This document shows, one piece after another, positions 1 to 9,500 of a stretch of DNA of 64,000 bases. The notes beneath the pieces are model-generated. The model was not told where the DNA came from, made no database searches, and saw only the letters and a list, made by a program, of their open reading frames with translations. Position 1 is the first letter of the stretch. Each line of letters starts with the position of its first letter. The stretch covers positions 62,001-126,000 of the forward strand of contig JAKDUK010000001.1 of the NCBI GenBank assembly GCA_030457765.1. The letters are read 5' to 3'. The position numbers were made by a program, and so were the translations under genes. This DNA comes from Marinobacter sp. (GTDB lineage: Bacteria; Pseudomonadota; Gammaproteobacteria; Pseudomonadales; Oleiphilaceae).

Positions 1-514
1 CAATTTCAGCTACGGCTCGGGTATTACCGTGCAAGGCGCCGGTTTCCTGCTCAATAATGAAATGGACGATTTCAGCGCCAAACCGGGTGTGCCCAATGCT
101 TATGGATTGATCGGCGGTGAAGCAAATAAGGTGGAACCCGGCAAGCGTATGCTGAGCTCCATGTCGCCTACGATTGTTCGCAAAGACGATAATAACTTTC
201 TGGTGACCGGTAGCCCGGGAGGCTCACGCATTATCACCACCACACTACAGGTAATCATGAATGTGATCGATCACGGCATGAACATACAAACAGCCGTCAG
301 CGCACCTCGCATCCATCATCAATGGTTGCCAGATGAAATCCGCATAGAGCAAGGGATCAGCCCGGATACCGTGCGTTTACTGGAAAGCCGCGGTCACAAA
401 GTAGTGAGCAAGTCGGCCATGGGAGCCATTCAGAGTATTATGATTGGAGAAGACGGTACCCTGTACGGTGGCGCAGACCCGAGGCGCAGTACGTCCTCGG
501 CCATGGGCTACTGA
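1..514 (+). CDS. ggt: Gamma-glutamyltransferase, C-terminal part (gene starts before the window)
   Basis: The reading frame is open from base 2 and encodes the end of the small subunit of a gamma-glutamyltranspeptidase, a periplasmic enzyme that cleaves glutathione and other gamma-glutamyl compounds. The family-typical segments GSGITVQGAGFLLNNEMDDF and SPGGSRIITTTLQV are visible, as is the C-terminal part with a GGADPRRSTSSAMGY end. The autoprocessing site and catalytic threonine must lie upstream of the window. The internal GTG at 29 is not a start. Family identity is clear; the full length cannot be judged. Confidence 0.93.
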   Translation, partial: NFSYGSGITVQGAGFLLNNEMDDFSAKPGVPNAYGLIGGEANKVEPGKRMLSSMSPTIVRKDDNNFLVTGSPGGSRIITTTLQVIMNVIDHGMNIQTAVSAPRIHHQWLPDEIRIEQGISPDTVRLLESRGHKVVSKSAMGAIQSIMIGEDGTLYGGADPRRSTSSAMGY

Positions 515-563
515 TACAAGCACGTTGAGCAATACTTGTTGAATATAAAAACTGGAGACATTT

Positions 564-812
564 ATGTACTTGTCCGTACAACTAAGCTGCTACCCCCTGA
601 AGGATGACTACAAACAGCCCATCCGGGACCTGATCGCCCGGCTGGAAAAAACCAATCTGGAGGTTGTTGCTGGCCGCATGAGCACAGAAATTTTCGGGGA
701 GTACGACGAGGTGATGAGTGTGCTTTCCGATACCATGAAATGGTCTTTTGAAACTTATGGGAAATCGGTTTTCGTGGCTAAGATTATGGCGGGGGATCGG
801 AGACCGAGGTGA
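564..812 (+). CDS. YkoF/thiamine-binding-like small protein
   Basis: An 82-residue protein that resembles the YkoF-type ferredoxin-fold domain, which binds thiamine or its pyrimidine moiety (HMP) in some members. The pattern MYLSVQLSCYPL at the start and KWSFETYGKSVFVAKIM near the end fits this fold. A purine-rich GGAGA lies about 7 bases before the ATG. It follows ggt by 50 bases and may be co-transcribed with it. The ligand is unknown here, and the call rests on short sequence resemblance only. Confidence 0.6.
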   Translation: MYLSVQLSCYPLKDDYKQPIRDLIARLEKTNLEVVAGRMSTEIFGEYDEVMSVLSDTMKWSFETYGKSVFVAKIMAGDRRPR

Positions 813-975
813 TTAAAATCGTGTGGAGACGTATACCCGGGAGTCGCTTTCAGGACGCCCCACTGATGACGCCGGGATTCATAATCATTCCTTCAGTGCA
901 GGGTTCGTCGACAAACTTTACAGACTTTCACCCCTGCCACACAAATTTCGATTATATCTTATTGATATTAAAGCA

Positions 976-991
976 CTGGCTCGATTTCTGC
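976..991 (+). promoter_or_regulatory. Sigma-54-like (-24/-12) promoter before the PEP-CTERM gene
   Basis: The stretch CTGGCTCGATTTCTGC carries GG at 978-979 and GC at 990-991 separated by exactly ten bases, as in the RpoN consensus TGGCACG-N4-TTGC, with two mismatches. The predicted transcription start, about 12 bases further on, gives a leader of roughly 30 bases before the ATG at 1034. RpoN-dependent promoters with a PrsR-type activator are a known feature of PEP-CTERM genes, so the position is biologically sensible. Seen by eye only. Confidence 0.55.
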
Positions 992-1033
992 TTAGAAACT
1001 CAGGGAGTAAAACAAAAATTATAGAGGTTTGAT

Positions 1034-1948
1034 ATGAAACACTACCTGATCAGCATAATAGGAGTACTAACATTTTTCAGCGTGGGCTTTACTTCAGCAT
1101 CACCGCTTCTTTTGGACCGCGGGCTGCCCGACCAGAATCTCAATAAAGCCGCAGGAGGAGACCGCTCCAACATAAATTACGATTTTGCGGGGTTCGGCTA
1201 TTTTGCCGGAGACGATTTCACTCTCCAGGCCGGCAACCAATACCAAGTAGACACTGTTCGTTTTTGGCTCAACCCCAGCGCCAATGGCGCCGCTGCAGCG
1301 AACAATAACAGCGACGTGAACGACGACTTAGCCTATGGCTTAAGCGACACTTATGAATCGTTCGCATTCTACCTTGGGGATGCTGCAAGCAGCAGCGTGC
1401 CAGTTCTTGAACAAGCAAACTTCACGGGTGGCAATACCACCGACAACGCCAATGTCAGCATTAGGCGGGCACTATATCAGGGCTCTGAATTCGACTATCA
1501 AGGCAGTTCAGAGAATTACCTCCAAACATATGAAGTAACACTCAGCAACCTGGGTTTAATCCTTGATGGTGGCACTACATACCAGTTTGGCACGGAGTGC
1601 CGAGGCTCTAACGAGACAAATGCAAACGGAAACTTCACCACATGTTTTCTTCATGGGGCAAATCAAGACCTTGCAGGTTCTCCACAGCAGGGTTCAGATG
1701 ACTATTTTCGCGTATTCTCGGTTGGCGACGATCTTAGCCAGCCGGCATCATTCGCTGGCACTTATAACAGTGATCGTAACGGTACACCCGGGACAGCTGG
1801 CGGGGGCGGCTGGGACAAGCCTGCGGACATGAACATTCAGGTTTTTGGCAGCGCCGTGGCAGTGCCTGAGCCTAGCTCGTTGGGCATTTTGAGCCTGGGA
1901 CTTATTGGACTAGGCCTCAGCAGACAACGGCGCCGGCACGAAGGTTGA
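1034..1948 (+). CDS. PEP-CTERM sorting-domain secreted protein
   Basis: A 304-residue protein with a Sec signal peptide (hydrophobic residues about 4-22) and a C-terminal tripartite PEP-CTERM signal: VPEP at 277-280, a hydrophobic helix, then the basic cluster RQRRR at 297-301. This signal is recognised by an exosortase, so the protein is expected to be exported and sorted to the surface or extracellular polysaccharide. The body is rich in N, G, D and S, as is common for such proteins. It has two cysteines (in TECRGS and TTCFLHG) that could form a disulfide. No recognisable enzymatic domain was found. GAGG lies before the ATG. No exosortase or EPS gene is present in the window. Confidence 0.88.
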   Translation: MKHYLISIIGVLTFFSVGFTSASPLLLDRGLPDQNLNKAAGGDRSNINYDFAGFGYFAGDDFTLQAGNQYQVDTVRFWLNPSANGAAAANNNSDVNDDLAYGLSDTYESFAFYLGDAASSSVPVLEQANFTGGNTTDNANVSIRRALYQGSEFDYQGSSENYLQTYEVTLSNLGLILDGGTTYQFGTECRGSNETNANGNFTTCFLHGANQDLAGSPQQGSDDYFRVFSVGDDLSQPASFAGTYNSDRNGTPGTAGGGGWDKPADMNIQVFGSAVAVPEPSSLGILSLGLIGLGLSRQRRRHEG

Positions 1949-1979
1949 AACGCCGAATGACCAGGATTGACCAACTGCT

Positions 1980-2705
1980 TCAAGCCTGAGTAACCAGCAT
2001 ATTGCTGAACAGTGCCAGGCAAAACCCGAGCACCGCACCCAGCGGAGGCCCCCAGTGCTTGTTCAGCCGGGACTGGGGGGCAATATCCTGAAAGATCAGG
2101 TACAGAATTCCGCCAGAAGCCACCAGCATAATGGTGCCCAGAACGACCGGTTGCCCAGACAGGAAAAAATACCCCAGAAGGCCCGCAATAGGCCCGGCAG
2201 TAGCAAGCCCTAACATCACACCTAATGTCTTTTTCGGCGTGTAGCCGGGTTTGTTACAGAACTCCCGGTATGCGTTAAACCCTTCGGGTAGGTTTTGCAT
2301 GGCGATCAACACAGCCATTAAAGGCGCAAGGCTCGGGCTAACCACAATCAACCCGCCCAGGGCTGCTGCCTCCGGCACAAAGTCCAGCATCACGCCCATC
2401 AGCTGTGGCGATTCCCTGTGATGAACTCCAAGCATTCGTTCAATCCAGAAAAACAGCACACCGCCAACAATAATGGCAGGGATGGCCCAGAACGAATTGC
2501 CAATGCTCGACTGCCCTTCTGGTATCAGCACAATACTGACCGCCCCAAGCAGAATACCCCCGCCTAGCGCGATCAAAAAATGCCGAAACTCCTGCTCCAA
2601 CCAATTAGGGCTAATGCGCTCAACGCTTGCCAGCACCCCGCCAACGGGAATACAGATACCGGCAAGCGCGGTTAAAGCAACGATATAGACAATGTCTGAG
2701 ATCAT
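1980..2705 (-). CDS. ZIP-family metal transporter-like membrane protein
   Basis: A 241-residue polytopic membrane protein with about eight hydrophobic segments. The transmembrane signature QNLPEG (137-142) matches the ZIP family HNxPEG metal-binding motif with glutamine in place of histidine. LDFVPEAAALGG (107-118) is a second polar-bearing helix. ZIP proteins move zinc or other divalent metals into the cytoplasm. The loss of the histidine could alter metal preference or mark a divergent subfamily. It converges on the PEP-CTERM gene and is preceded, on the same strand, by the GST gene 19 bases upstream. Confidence 0.72.
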   Translation of the reverse strand: MISDIVYIVALTALAGICIPVGGVLASVERISPNWLEQEFRHFLIALGGGILLGAVSIVLIPEGQSSIGNSFWAIPAIIVGGVLFFWIERMLGVHHRESPQLMGVMLDFVPEAAALGGLIVVSPSLAPLMAVLIAMQNLPEGFNAYREFCNKPGYTPKKTLGVMLGLATAGPIAGLLGYFFLSGQPVVLGTIMLVASGGILYLIFQDIAPQSRLNKHWGPPLGAVLGFCLALFSNMLVTQA

Positions 2706-2724
2706 TTAAAACCTAAACTTTGAA

Positions 2725-3606
2725 TTACGAGCTGCCAGAGACCGCATCAAGTTTGTCCTGGGTTTTGTGCTCAAAGTCACTGGCGTCGTGGCGTTCAGGC
2801 AGCTGCCCTGTTGGCTCGCCCCAAGTACGGTTCACTATGCGCCCGCGCTGTACAGCTGGCCGCTTTTTAATTTCGTTCGCCCAACGCAATACGTTGGTGT
2901 AGGTGTGTGCCTCCAAAAACTCTGCTGCATCGTAAGCCAGGTTAGTTACCAATGCGCCATACCAAGGCCAGATCGCCATATCTGCAATGGTGTATTCATC
3001 GCCGATAATATATTGATTGTTTGCCAGTTGCCGATCCAGCACATCCAACTGCCGTTTCACTTCCATGGTGTAGCGGTTTATGGGGTATTCATACTTCTCG
3101 GGTGCGTAGGCATAAAAGTGCCCAAAGCCGCCACCCACAAACGCCGCGCTGCCCATTTGCCAGAACAACCAGTTAAGGGTTTCGGTGCGCCCTGCAGTAT
3201 CCGATGGCAGGAGCCGATCAAATTTTTCCGCCAGGTACAGAAGAATAGAGCCAGACTCAAACACCCGAACAGCGGGATCCTGAGAATGATCAAACAGCGC
3301 CGGTATCTTGGAGTTGGGGTTCACGCCCACAAACCCGCTACTGAACTGCTCGCCCTCATTGATGCGGACCAGCCAGGCGTCGTATTCAGCCTCCTTGATG
3401 CCGAGCTCCAGCAATTCCTCAAGCATAATCGTGGCTTTTACGCCATTTGGCGTGGCCAGTGAATAGAGCTGAAAAGGATGCTTGCCAACGGGCAGTTCCT
3501 TGTCGTGGGTGGGGCCAGCAATGGGGCGATTGATGTTTGCAAAAGCGCCACCGCTTTCAGCTTGCCACTTCCAGACTTTTGGTGGCGTGTAGGTTGGATC
3601 GCTCAT
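2725..3606 (-). CDS. yghU: YghU-like glutathione S-transferase / disulfide-bond oxidoreductase
   Basis: A 293-residue protein with the long N-terminal extension and thioredoxin-like then helical GST domains of the YghU/Nu-class family. The family acts in the cytoplasm on glutathione-linked disulfides and organic peroxides. Diagnostic stretches are KVWKWQAESGGAFANINRP near the start, LYSLATPNGVKATIMLEEL in the GST-N domain, and NPNSKIPAL, which carries the conserved cis-proline. A good ribosome site (GGAGC region) precedes the ATG. The gene is probably followed in the same transcript by the ZIP-like transporter. Confidence 0.88.
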   Translation of the reverse strand: MSDPTYTPPKVWKWQAESGGAFANINRPIAGPTHDKELPVGKHPFQLYSLATPNGVKATIMLEELLELGIKEAEYDAWLVRINEGEQFSSGFVGVNPNSKIPALFDHSQDPAVRVFESGSILLYLAEKFDRLLPSDTAGRTETLNWLFWQMGSAAFVGGGFGHFYAYAPEKYEYPINRYTMEVKRQLDVLDRQLANNQYIIGDEYTIADMAIWPWYGALVTNLAYDAAEFLEAHTYTNVLRWANEIKKRPAVQRGRIVNRTWGEPTGQLPERHDASDFEHKTQDKLDAVSGSS

Positions 3607-3737
3607 AATGATGAATGCTCCTTTCTTCGTGACGAATTAATGCACAACTGCTTTCGAATATTCCGCCAATTGAATTGTGTATGCTAAACCCTGTGCTTCA
3701 CTATAGAGATAACTACCCCAACAAGGGAGCCATACGT

Positions 3738-3911
3738 ATGTCGGCAATAGGATGGATTTTTCTGCTGGGCGCCTTGGCCTTGGTTGCAGGCAGCCTTTTA
3801 ATGCTCTGGAAGTCTGCCAGGAAGATGCACATCCCGGAAGACAAAATAGACAAAGTCCGCCAGCGCAAGGCCGAGCTTGAGGCGCAGGAAAAAGCTGACG
3901 ATCAGTGGTAA
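3738..3911 (+). CDS. DUF2897 small membrane protein
   Basis: A 57-residue protein beginning [20 protein letters not shown], with a single transmembrane helix at about 3-23 and a charged cytoplasmic tail ([22 protein letters not shown]). This layout fits the DUF2897 family of pseudomonads and relatives; no function is known. The ATG at 3738 is preferred over an upstream in-frame ATG at 3675 because AGGGAG lies 8 to 13 bases before it and the hydrophobic segment then begins at the N-terminus. The stop overlaps the end of phhB on the opposite strand. Confidence 0.7.
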   Translation: MSAIGWIFLLGALALVAGSLLMLWKSARKMHIPEDKIDKVRQRKAELEAQEKADDQW

Positions 3912-4240
3912 GCCGAGTCTGTTCTCGCGGCCATGATGAAATCATTTTGGTGCAGACCGCCGATTGCGTGAGTCCACCAGCTCACGGTTACCTTCCCGTA
4001 TTCCAGGAAAATGGCCGGATGATGATTTTCAGCTTCAGCCAACTCGCCAACCCTGTTGGTAAACCCCAGGGCCTGGGCAAAATTTTTGAATTTAAACACT
4101 CGGCGTAATTGCTCTTCGCTGTCTATTGTAAGGATGTCCCAGTCCTGGACACCTTTGTGCAACCTGCGCTTCTCACCATCAGTTATTCCAGAGGTGCCTG
4201 CGTTACACGCTTCACAATGCTGTTCAGCCAACCCACTCAT
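3902..4240 (-). CDS. phhB: Pterin-4a-carbinolamine dehydratase
   Basis: A 112-residue protein of the PCD/DCoH family, which dehydrates 4a-hydroxytetrahydrobiopterin to regenerate the cofactor of phenylalanine hydroxylase. The diagnostic core [20 protein letters not shown] contains the paired histidines of the active site and is followed by [21 protein letters not shown] ribosome site sits about 8 bases before the ATG. No phhA is present in the window, so its partner is elsewhere. The call is secure from length and motif. Confidence 0.93.
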   Translation of the reverse strand: MSGLAEQHCEACNAGTSGITDGEKRRLHKGVQDWDILTIDSEEQLRRVFKFKNFAQALGFTNRVGELAEAENHHPAIFLEYGKVTVSWWTHAIGGLHQNDFIMAARTDSAYH

Positions 4241-4347
4241 ATACAGCCTCCGCGCCTGATGTTCAGAATTTTACAGCTTCACCGGCGATACAATCGTGGG
4301 CTCGGTTACTCATTTTATCAACCTGCTTCTTGAAATTAGCCTTTTTT

Positions 4348-4377
4348 CGGAATACTGTATATTTAAACAGTATTCCG
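4348..4377. promoter_or_regulatory. LexA (SOS) operator of imuA-imuB-dnaE2
   Basis: A perfect CTGT-N8-ACAG box lies at 4355-4370 with an AT-only spacer (ATATTTAA). The symmetry extends well beyond the box: positions 4348-4358 and 4367-4377 form perfect 11-base arms (CGGAATACTGT and its complement). It ends 10 bases before the imuA ATG at 4388, so bound LexA would block the promoter or early transcription. This matches the known SOS control of imuAB-dnaE2 cassettes. Confidence 0.93.
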
Positions 4378-4387
4378 AGATTTCACC

Positions 4388-5077
4388 ATGAGCGAGATTC
4401 TTAACACGCTAATGCAGGATGCCCGTGTTTGGCAGGGGTACAAGCACAACAAAACCACACAGCCTGCAGAGCCAACGGGTTACCAAGCTCTGGATAACCA
4501 GCTTGGTGGTCTGGGGTGGCCCCGGGGTGCTTTAAGTGAATGCCTGCTGGATGCCTCCGGTATTGGTGAGCTGAACCTGTTGATACCACTTATGCAGCGG
4601 CTGTCGCAGGCGGGTAAAACCGTATTCTGGTTGAACCCTCCGCACACGCCTTATGCCCCGGCACTGGCGCAGGCAGAAATCAACCTGAATCAGGTAATCA
4701 TGATCCAGACTGAAGACACGGGCGATTTCCTGTGGACGCTGGAAAATTGCCTGCGTTCTCGGGTTACAGGTCTGGTGATGGCCTGGCCCGGCAGACTGGC
4801 GGCTCGAGAAATCCGGCGTTTGCAGTTAGCAGCTGAGACCGGAAGCAATGTGTGCGTGCTCTTTCGTGAGCGACACTACGCCGAACAGAACTCCCCGGCT
4901 GCCTTACGCCTTGAGCTGGAACCCGACGATCAGCAGGGCCTGAAAGTAAATATCATAAAGCGCCGAGGGAGTTGGCCCGGCCAGCGTTGTTCACTTGCCA
5001 TGGCTCACCGGGCGGGACTGTTTTACCCCGAAGCACCCCGTGTGGTTCAGGGCCCCTGGCCTACGTCAGCCCGGTAA
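4388..5077 (+). CDS. imuA: ImuA, SOS mutasome accessory protein
   Basis: A 229-residue RecA/SulA-like protein found at the head of imuA-imuB-dnaE2 operons. The N-terminal half carries TGYQALDNQLGGLGWPRGAL, typical of ImuA, in place of a strict Walker A box. In other bacteria ImuA supports translesion synthesis together with ImuB and DnaE2, probably through contacts with RecA and ImuB. It is preceded by the LexA operator and its stop lies 5 bases before the ImuB start, so translation is likely coupled. Confidence 0.9.
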   Translation: MSEILNTLMQDARVWQGYKHNKTTQPAEPTGYQALDNQLGGLGWPRGALSECLLDASGIGELNLLIPLMQRLSQAGKTVFWLNPPHTPYAPALAQAEINLNQVIMIQTEDTGDFLWTLENCLRSRVTGLVMAWPGRLAAREIRRLQLAAETGSNVCVLFRERHYAEQNSPAALRLELEPDDQQGLKVNIIKRRGSWPGQRCSLAMAHRAGLFYPEAPRVVQGPWPTSAR

Positions 5078-5082
5078 TTTTT

Positions 5083-6501
5083 ATGCTTTGGCTGTATTTA
5101 CACTTCCCACACCTGCTGCTGGATCACATTCTCCGCTCCAGTGAACACACGGCTGCTCTGGTGATCGTAGAAGATTCCAGGCAGAAAGTCATACAAGCTT
5201 GCCCGGCTGCCCGGGATTTAGGCGTGAACACGGGCATGCGCCTGAAAACAGCCGTCAGCCTGGCGCCAAATTTAGGCATAATCCGTGCGGATGAACAGCA
5301 AGAAGCCCGAATTCTGGAAGACCAGGCCCGCTGGCTGCACCATTATGCTGCCCACATTGTTCTGGTCCCGCCAAACGGTTTGTTGGCTGAAATTGGCAGT
5401 TTGCAAAGGCTATACGGTGGCCTTCCGGCGGTCTGGCAAACTGTGGAAGAAGCACTACACAAACGCCACCTTACTGCCTGGCCCGGCATTGGTCATACGC
5501 CACAGGCCGCCCGCTTGCTTGCACGTACTGGCAAGGGAGAATGCACATCCGACAAAGGCAACATTCTTCACACCCTTGGCTTAATGCCGTTGGTGGCTGC
5601 GGAATTTGACAGGCGCACCTACACCCGCTTGCAGCGGCTGGGGCTGAACACTTTAGGAGAGGTATTCAGCTTACCGCCAGCAGAAATGGCGCGCAGGTTT
5701 TCACCAGAAACCCTGGCGTATATTCAGAAAATTCAGGGGTCCAGATCAGACCCCCAGGAATTTTGGCAGCCGCCTGGTTACTTTCGACAACAGGCCGACT
5801 TTGTGCAAGAAATTGAACACTCACAAGGACTGCTGTTTCCGCTTCAGCGTATGCTTTCTGAACTGGAAAATGACTTGTGCTGGCGCCAGCAGGATACGGA
5901 TAGCCTACTGTTGGTGCTTCGATACCGCCATACTGAACCAACGCTTTTGCGCATCCGCACCTCCGGACCAGAGCACCGGGCAGACGCATTTCTAAACCTG
6001 ATCAGCCTGCGGTTTGAACAACAACCATTGCAAGCTCCGGTTGTTTCACTTCAATTAAGCGTAAAACGCTTTCTTGGACGGGAGGCTGCCGGAGGCCAGG
6101 ATTTGCTGGGCGAAAGCCAGGATCTGAGCGAAGCATGGCACACCCTGATGAGCCGACTGCAAGCAAGGCTTGGAGAAAATGCACTGAAGCAGCTCGCACC
6201 CCGGCCAGATCACCGGCCCGAATACGCCTGGAGTGCGTCACGGGTACAGTTAAAAAACAGTGCCGCGCAGATAAAAGCCTGGCAATTACCTGGCAGGCCT
6301 TTGTGGCTTCTTCACGGCCCACAACCGCTTACGGAAGCGCCGCAAGCCTGGTTTACCGGCCCGGAACGGATCAGCGGCGGCTGGTGGGACGGCCAGCGGG
6401 TACACCGGGATTATTACATTGCTCAATTGAATAATGGCCAACTGGCCTGGGTGTTCCGGGATGTGCGGGATGGCTGGTTCGTACATGGCTGGTTTGGCTG
6501 A
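5083..6501 (+). CDS. imuB: ImuB, Y-family polymerase homologue
   Basis: A 472-residue Y-family protein starting MLWLYLHFPHLLLDHIL. The catalytic acidic residues of active Y-family polymerases are not in place: the N-terminal strand lacks the MDxDxFF pattern and the later site reads LAEIGSLQRLYGG. This is the known state of ImuB, which acts as a hub that binds the beta clamp, ImuA and DnaE2 rather than as a polymerase. An in-frame upstream ATG at 4972 would overlap imuA by about 100 bases and is rejected. The stop overlaps the next start by one base (TGATG). Confidence 0.9.
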   Translation: MLWLYLHFPHLLLDHILRSSEHTAALVIVEDSRQKVIQACPAARDLGVNTGMRLKTAVSLAPNLGIIRADEQQEARILEDQARWLHHYAAHIVLVPPNGLLAEIGSLQRLYGGLPAVWQTVEEALHKRHLTAWPGIGHTPQAARLLARTGKGECTSDKGNILHTLGLMPLVAAEFDRRTYTRLQRLGLNTLGEVFSLPPAEMARRFSPETLAYIQKIQGSRSDPQEFWQPPGYFRQQADFVQEIEHSQGLLFPLQRMLSELENDLCWRQQDTDSLLLVLRYRHTEPTLLRIRTSGPEHRADAFLNLISLRFEQQPLQAPVVSLQLSVKRFLGREAAGGQDLLGESQDLSEAWHTLMSRLQARLGENALKQLAPRPDHRPEYAWSASRVQLKNSAAQIKAWQLPGRPLWLLHGPQPLTEAPQAWFTGPERISGGWWDGQRVHRDYYIAQLNNGQLAWVFRDVRDGWFVHGWFG

Positions 6502-9500
6502 TGGGTGAAGCTGTCTACGCCGAGCTGTTTTGCTTCAGTAACTTTACCTTTCTGACCGGAGCATCCCATCCCCATGAGCTTGCGGAACGCGCGGCAGAGC
6601 TTGGATACACTGCACTGGCAATGACCGATACTTGTTCGGTAGCGGGTATTCCCCGGGCCTGGGCGGCACTGAAAGAAAGCCCGGTAAAGCTGATTACCGG
6701 AAGCTGGTTTGAGCTGGATGATGCTCCACCCGGTGCCAACACACCCCGGTTTATTCTCCTGGCCCGCACCCGCAAAGGCTATGGCCAGCTTTGCCAGCTG
6801 ATAACCACCGCTCGACGCCGCGCAGACAAGGGGCAGTACCAGCTGTTTTGTAGCGACCTGGAAACACATGCCCTGGATGACTGCCTGTGTCTGTGGCTGC
6901 CGCCCTCACCGACCGAAGCCAGTGCAGATCAGGCCTTGTGCTGTGGCGAATGGTTACTCCGGTTGTTTGAACACCGCCTTTGGATTGCCGCTGCACGCAC
7001 ACTGGAGTCAAGCGAGGAACAACAGTTGGCCCGGGCCCGCTGGCTCTCTGAGGAGTTGCGCTGCCCGATTACAGCGGCGGGCGAAGTTCACATGCACAGC
7101 CGGGAACGCCAACCGTTACAAGATGTGCTCGCTGCTTTGCGCAACCACACCAGCTTGGAAAATGCCGGCCACTGCCTGTTCCAGAATGGCGAGCGCTATC
7201 TGCGCCCACTAACAGTAATACAGCGGTTGTTTCCCGAAACCTGGTTGAAGGAGTCTGTGCGCATTGCCCAACAATGTACCTTTGAGCCAGGGAGCTTACG
7301 CTACGAATACCCTCCGGACCTTGTGCCAGCAGGAGAAAGCCCAGCAGCTTACCTGAAGCGGCTCACCCGGGAAGGTGAACGGCAGCGTTATCCAGAAGGC
7401 ACCCCTTTATCGACTCAAGCCCTGATTCGCAAAGAGCTTGGCCTGATTTCAGAGATGAAGTACGAGCACTACTTTCTCACCATCCAGGACATAGTTGCCT
7501 TTGCCCGCAGCCGCGGCATTCTGTGTCAGGGTCGGGGGTCTGCCGCCAATTCGGCCGTGTGCTACTGCCTGGGCATTACCGAGGTAAATCCGGCCCGGGT
7601 AGAAGTATTGTTTGAACGTTTTATTTCAAAAGACAGAAATGAGCCGCCGGATATCGACGTGGATTTTGAACACGAGCGGCGGGAAGAAGTTATTCAGTAC
7701 ATCTACCGGCGGTATAGCCGGGAGCGCGCCGCGCTGGCCGCAACGGTTATTCGCTACCGCCCCCGCAGTGCCATTCGTGATGTTGGTAAAGCTCTCGGAT
7801 TTGATCCGGCGCTGGTGGAGCAGTTGCTGGAAGGCATAGATTGGCGTGACCAGGCCACCAATTGGCGCCAGCAGATTCTCGATAAACGCCTGACCCGCAA
7901 CCCGAAGGTAGCCGATCAGTTCTTTGCGCTGGTAAACACCCTGCTCGGCTTTCCCCGCCATTTATCCCAGCATGTGGGCGGATTTGTGATCAGCGCAGGA
8001 CCACTGGCCGATCTGGTGCCGGTAGAAAATGCCGCCATGGCCGACCGCACCGTTATCCAGTGGGACAAAGACGATCTGGAAAGCCTTGGCCTGATGAAAG
8101 TGGATATTCTCGCGCTGGGTATGCTCACGGCTATCAGAAAAGCTCTGGAACTGATCAGCCAACAAAAAGGCCAGCCCTTCCGGATGCAGGACATACCCCA
8201 GGAAGACCCGGCTACCTATGCCATGTTGCAAAAAGGTGACAGCATTGGTGTATTCCAGGTGGAATCCCGGGCCCAGATAAACATGCTACCGAGGCTGAGG
8301 CCTGAAACCTACTACGACCTGGTGATTGAAGTCGCCATCGTTCGTCCCGGCCCTATCAAAGGCGATATGGTGCATCCTTATTTGCGCCGTAAACATGGCT
8401 TGGAACCCGTTGATTACCCCAACGACGCCATTCGTGGTGTGCTCGAACGCACACTGGGCGTGCCGATTTTTCAGGAACAAGTCATCAAACTGGCCATGGT
8501 TGCCGCTGGCTTTACGGCTGGCGAAGCCGATCAACTGCGCCGGGCCATGGCTGCCTGGAAATCCCACGGCGACATGTCCCCTTTCCGGGAAAAGCTCATT
8601 AATGGCATGCTGGAGCGCGGCCACGATGCCGACTTTGCCGAGCGCCTTTACCTGCAAATTTGCGGCTTCGGCGGCTACGGTTTTCCAGAATCCCACGCAG
8701 CCAGCTTCGCCCTACTGGTTTACGTCTCTTCCTGGATCAAACGGCATCACCCAAGCGCCTTCTACTGCGCCCTGCTTAACAGCCAGCCCATGGGGTTTTA
8801 TTCCCCATCGCAACTGGTACAAGACGCCAAACGCCATAACGTGGTGGCATTACCGCCAGACATAAACAACAGCCAGTGGGACCACACCCCAGAAAGCCCG
8901 GAGAGCCTGAATGGTCCCAACCGCCCGTTACGCCTTGGCCTTAGAATTATACGGGGGTTCCCGAAAAGCGCCGCCGAGCGCCTTTGCCAGCACCGCCCAA
9001 AAACCGGCTATAAATCCTCTGCCGAGTTACGCCAACTGGCAAATCTCAACCAACGCGAAATGGAACTGCTAGCCGGCGCCAATGCCATGTCCGCTTTTGC
9101 CAGTAACCGCCACCAAGCGTACTGGCAGTTACTGGGCCATGAAGAACCCGCTGAGCTGTTTTCAGTAGCTGGAACCGCAGAAGACAATGAAAACTACAAA
9201 CCGGAACCCTGTAACCAGCTACCAGAGCCCAGCGAAGGCCAGAACCTGCTTGCCGACTACGCCAGCCAGGGCTTAACACTCCAACGCCACCCACTGACCC
9301 TGCTTCGAGAGCAAGGTCACTTACAGTTCTGCCTTAGCGCGGAGCGACTCAAAACCGCAAAAGCCGGCACTCCTGTACAGGTAGCCGGCCTGGTAACCGG
9401 CCGCCAACGCCCAGGCTCTGCCTCCGGTGTCACCTTCGTAACCCTGGAGGATGAAACCGGCAACGTTAACGTTATCGTTTGGCTGGAAACCGCCCGCAGA

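Noticed and set aside
809-1032. Two overlapping short frames between the YkoF-like gene and the PEP-CTERM gene
   Set aside because: Neither has a convincing ribosome site or protein-like composition, and the promoter of the PEP-CTERM gene lies inside them.
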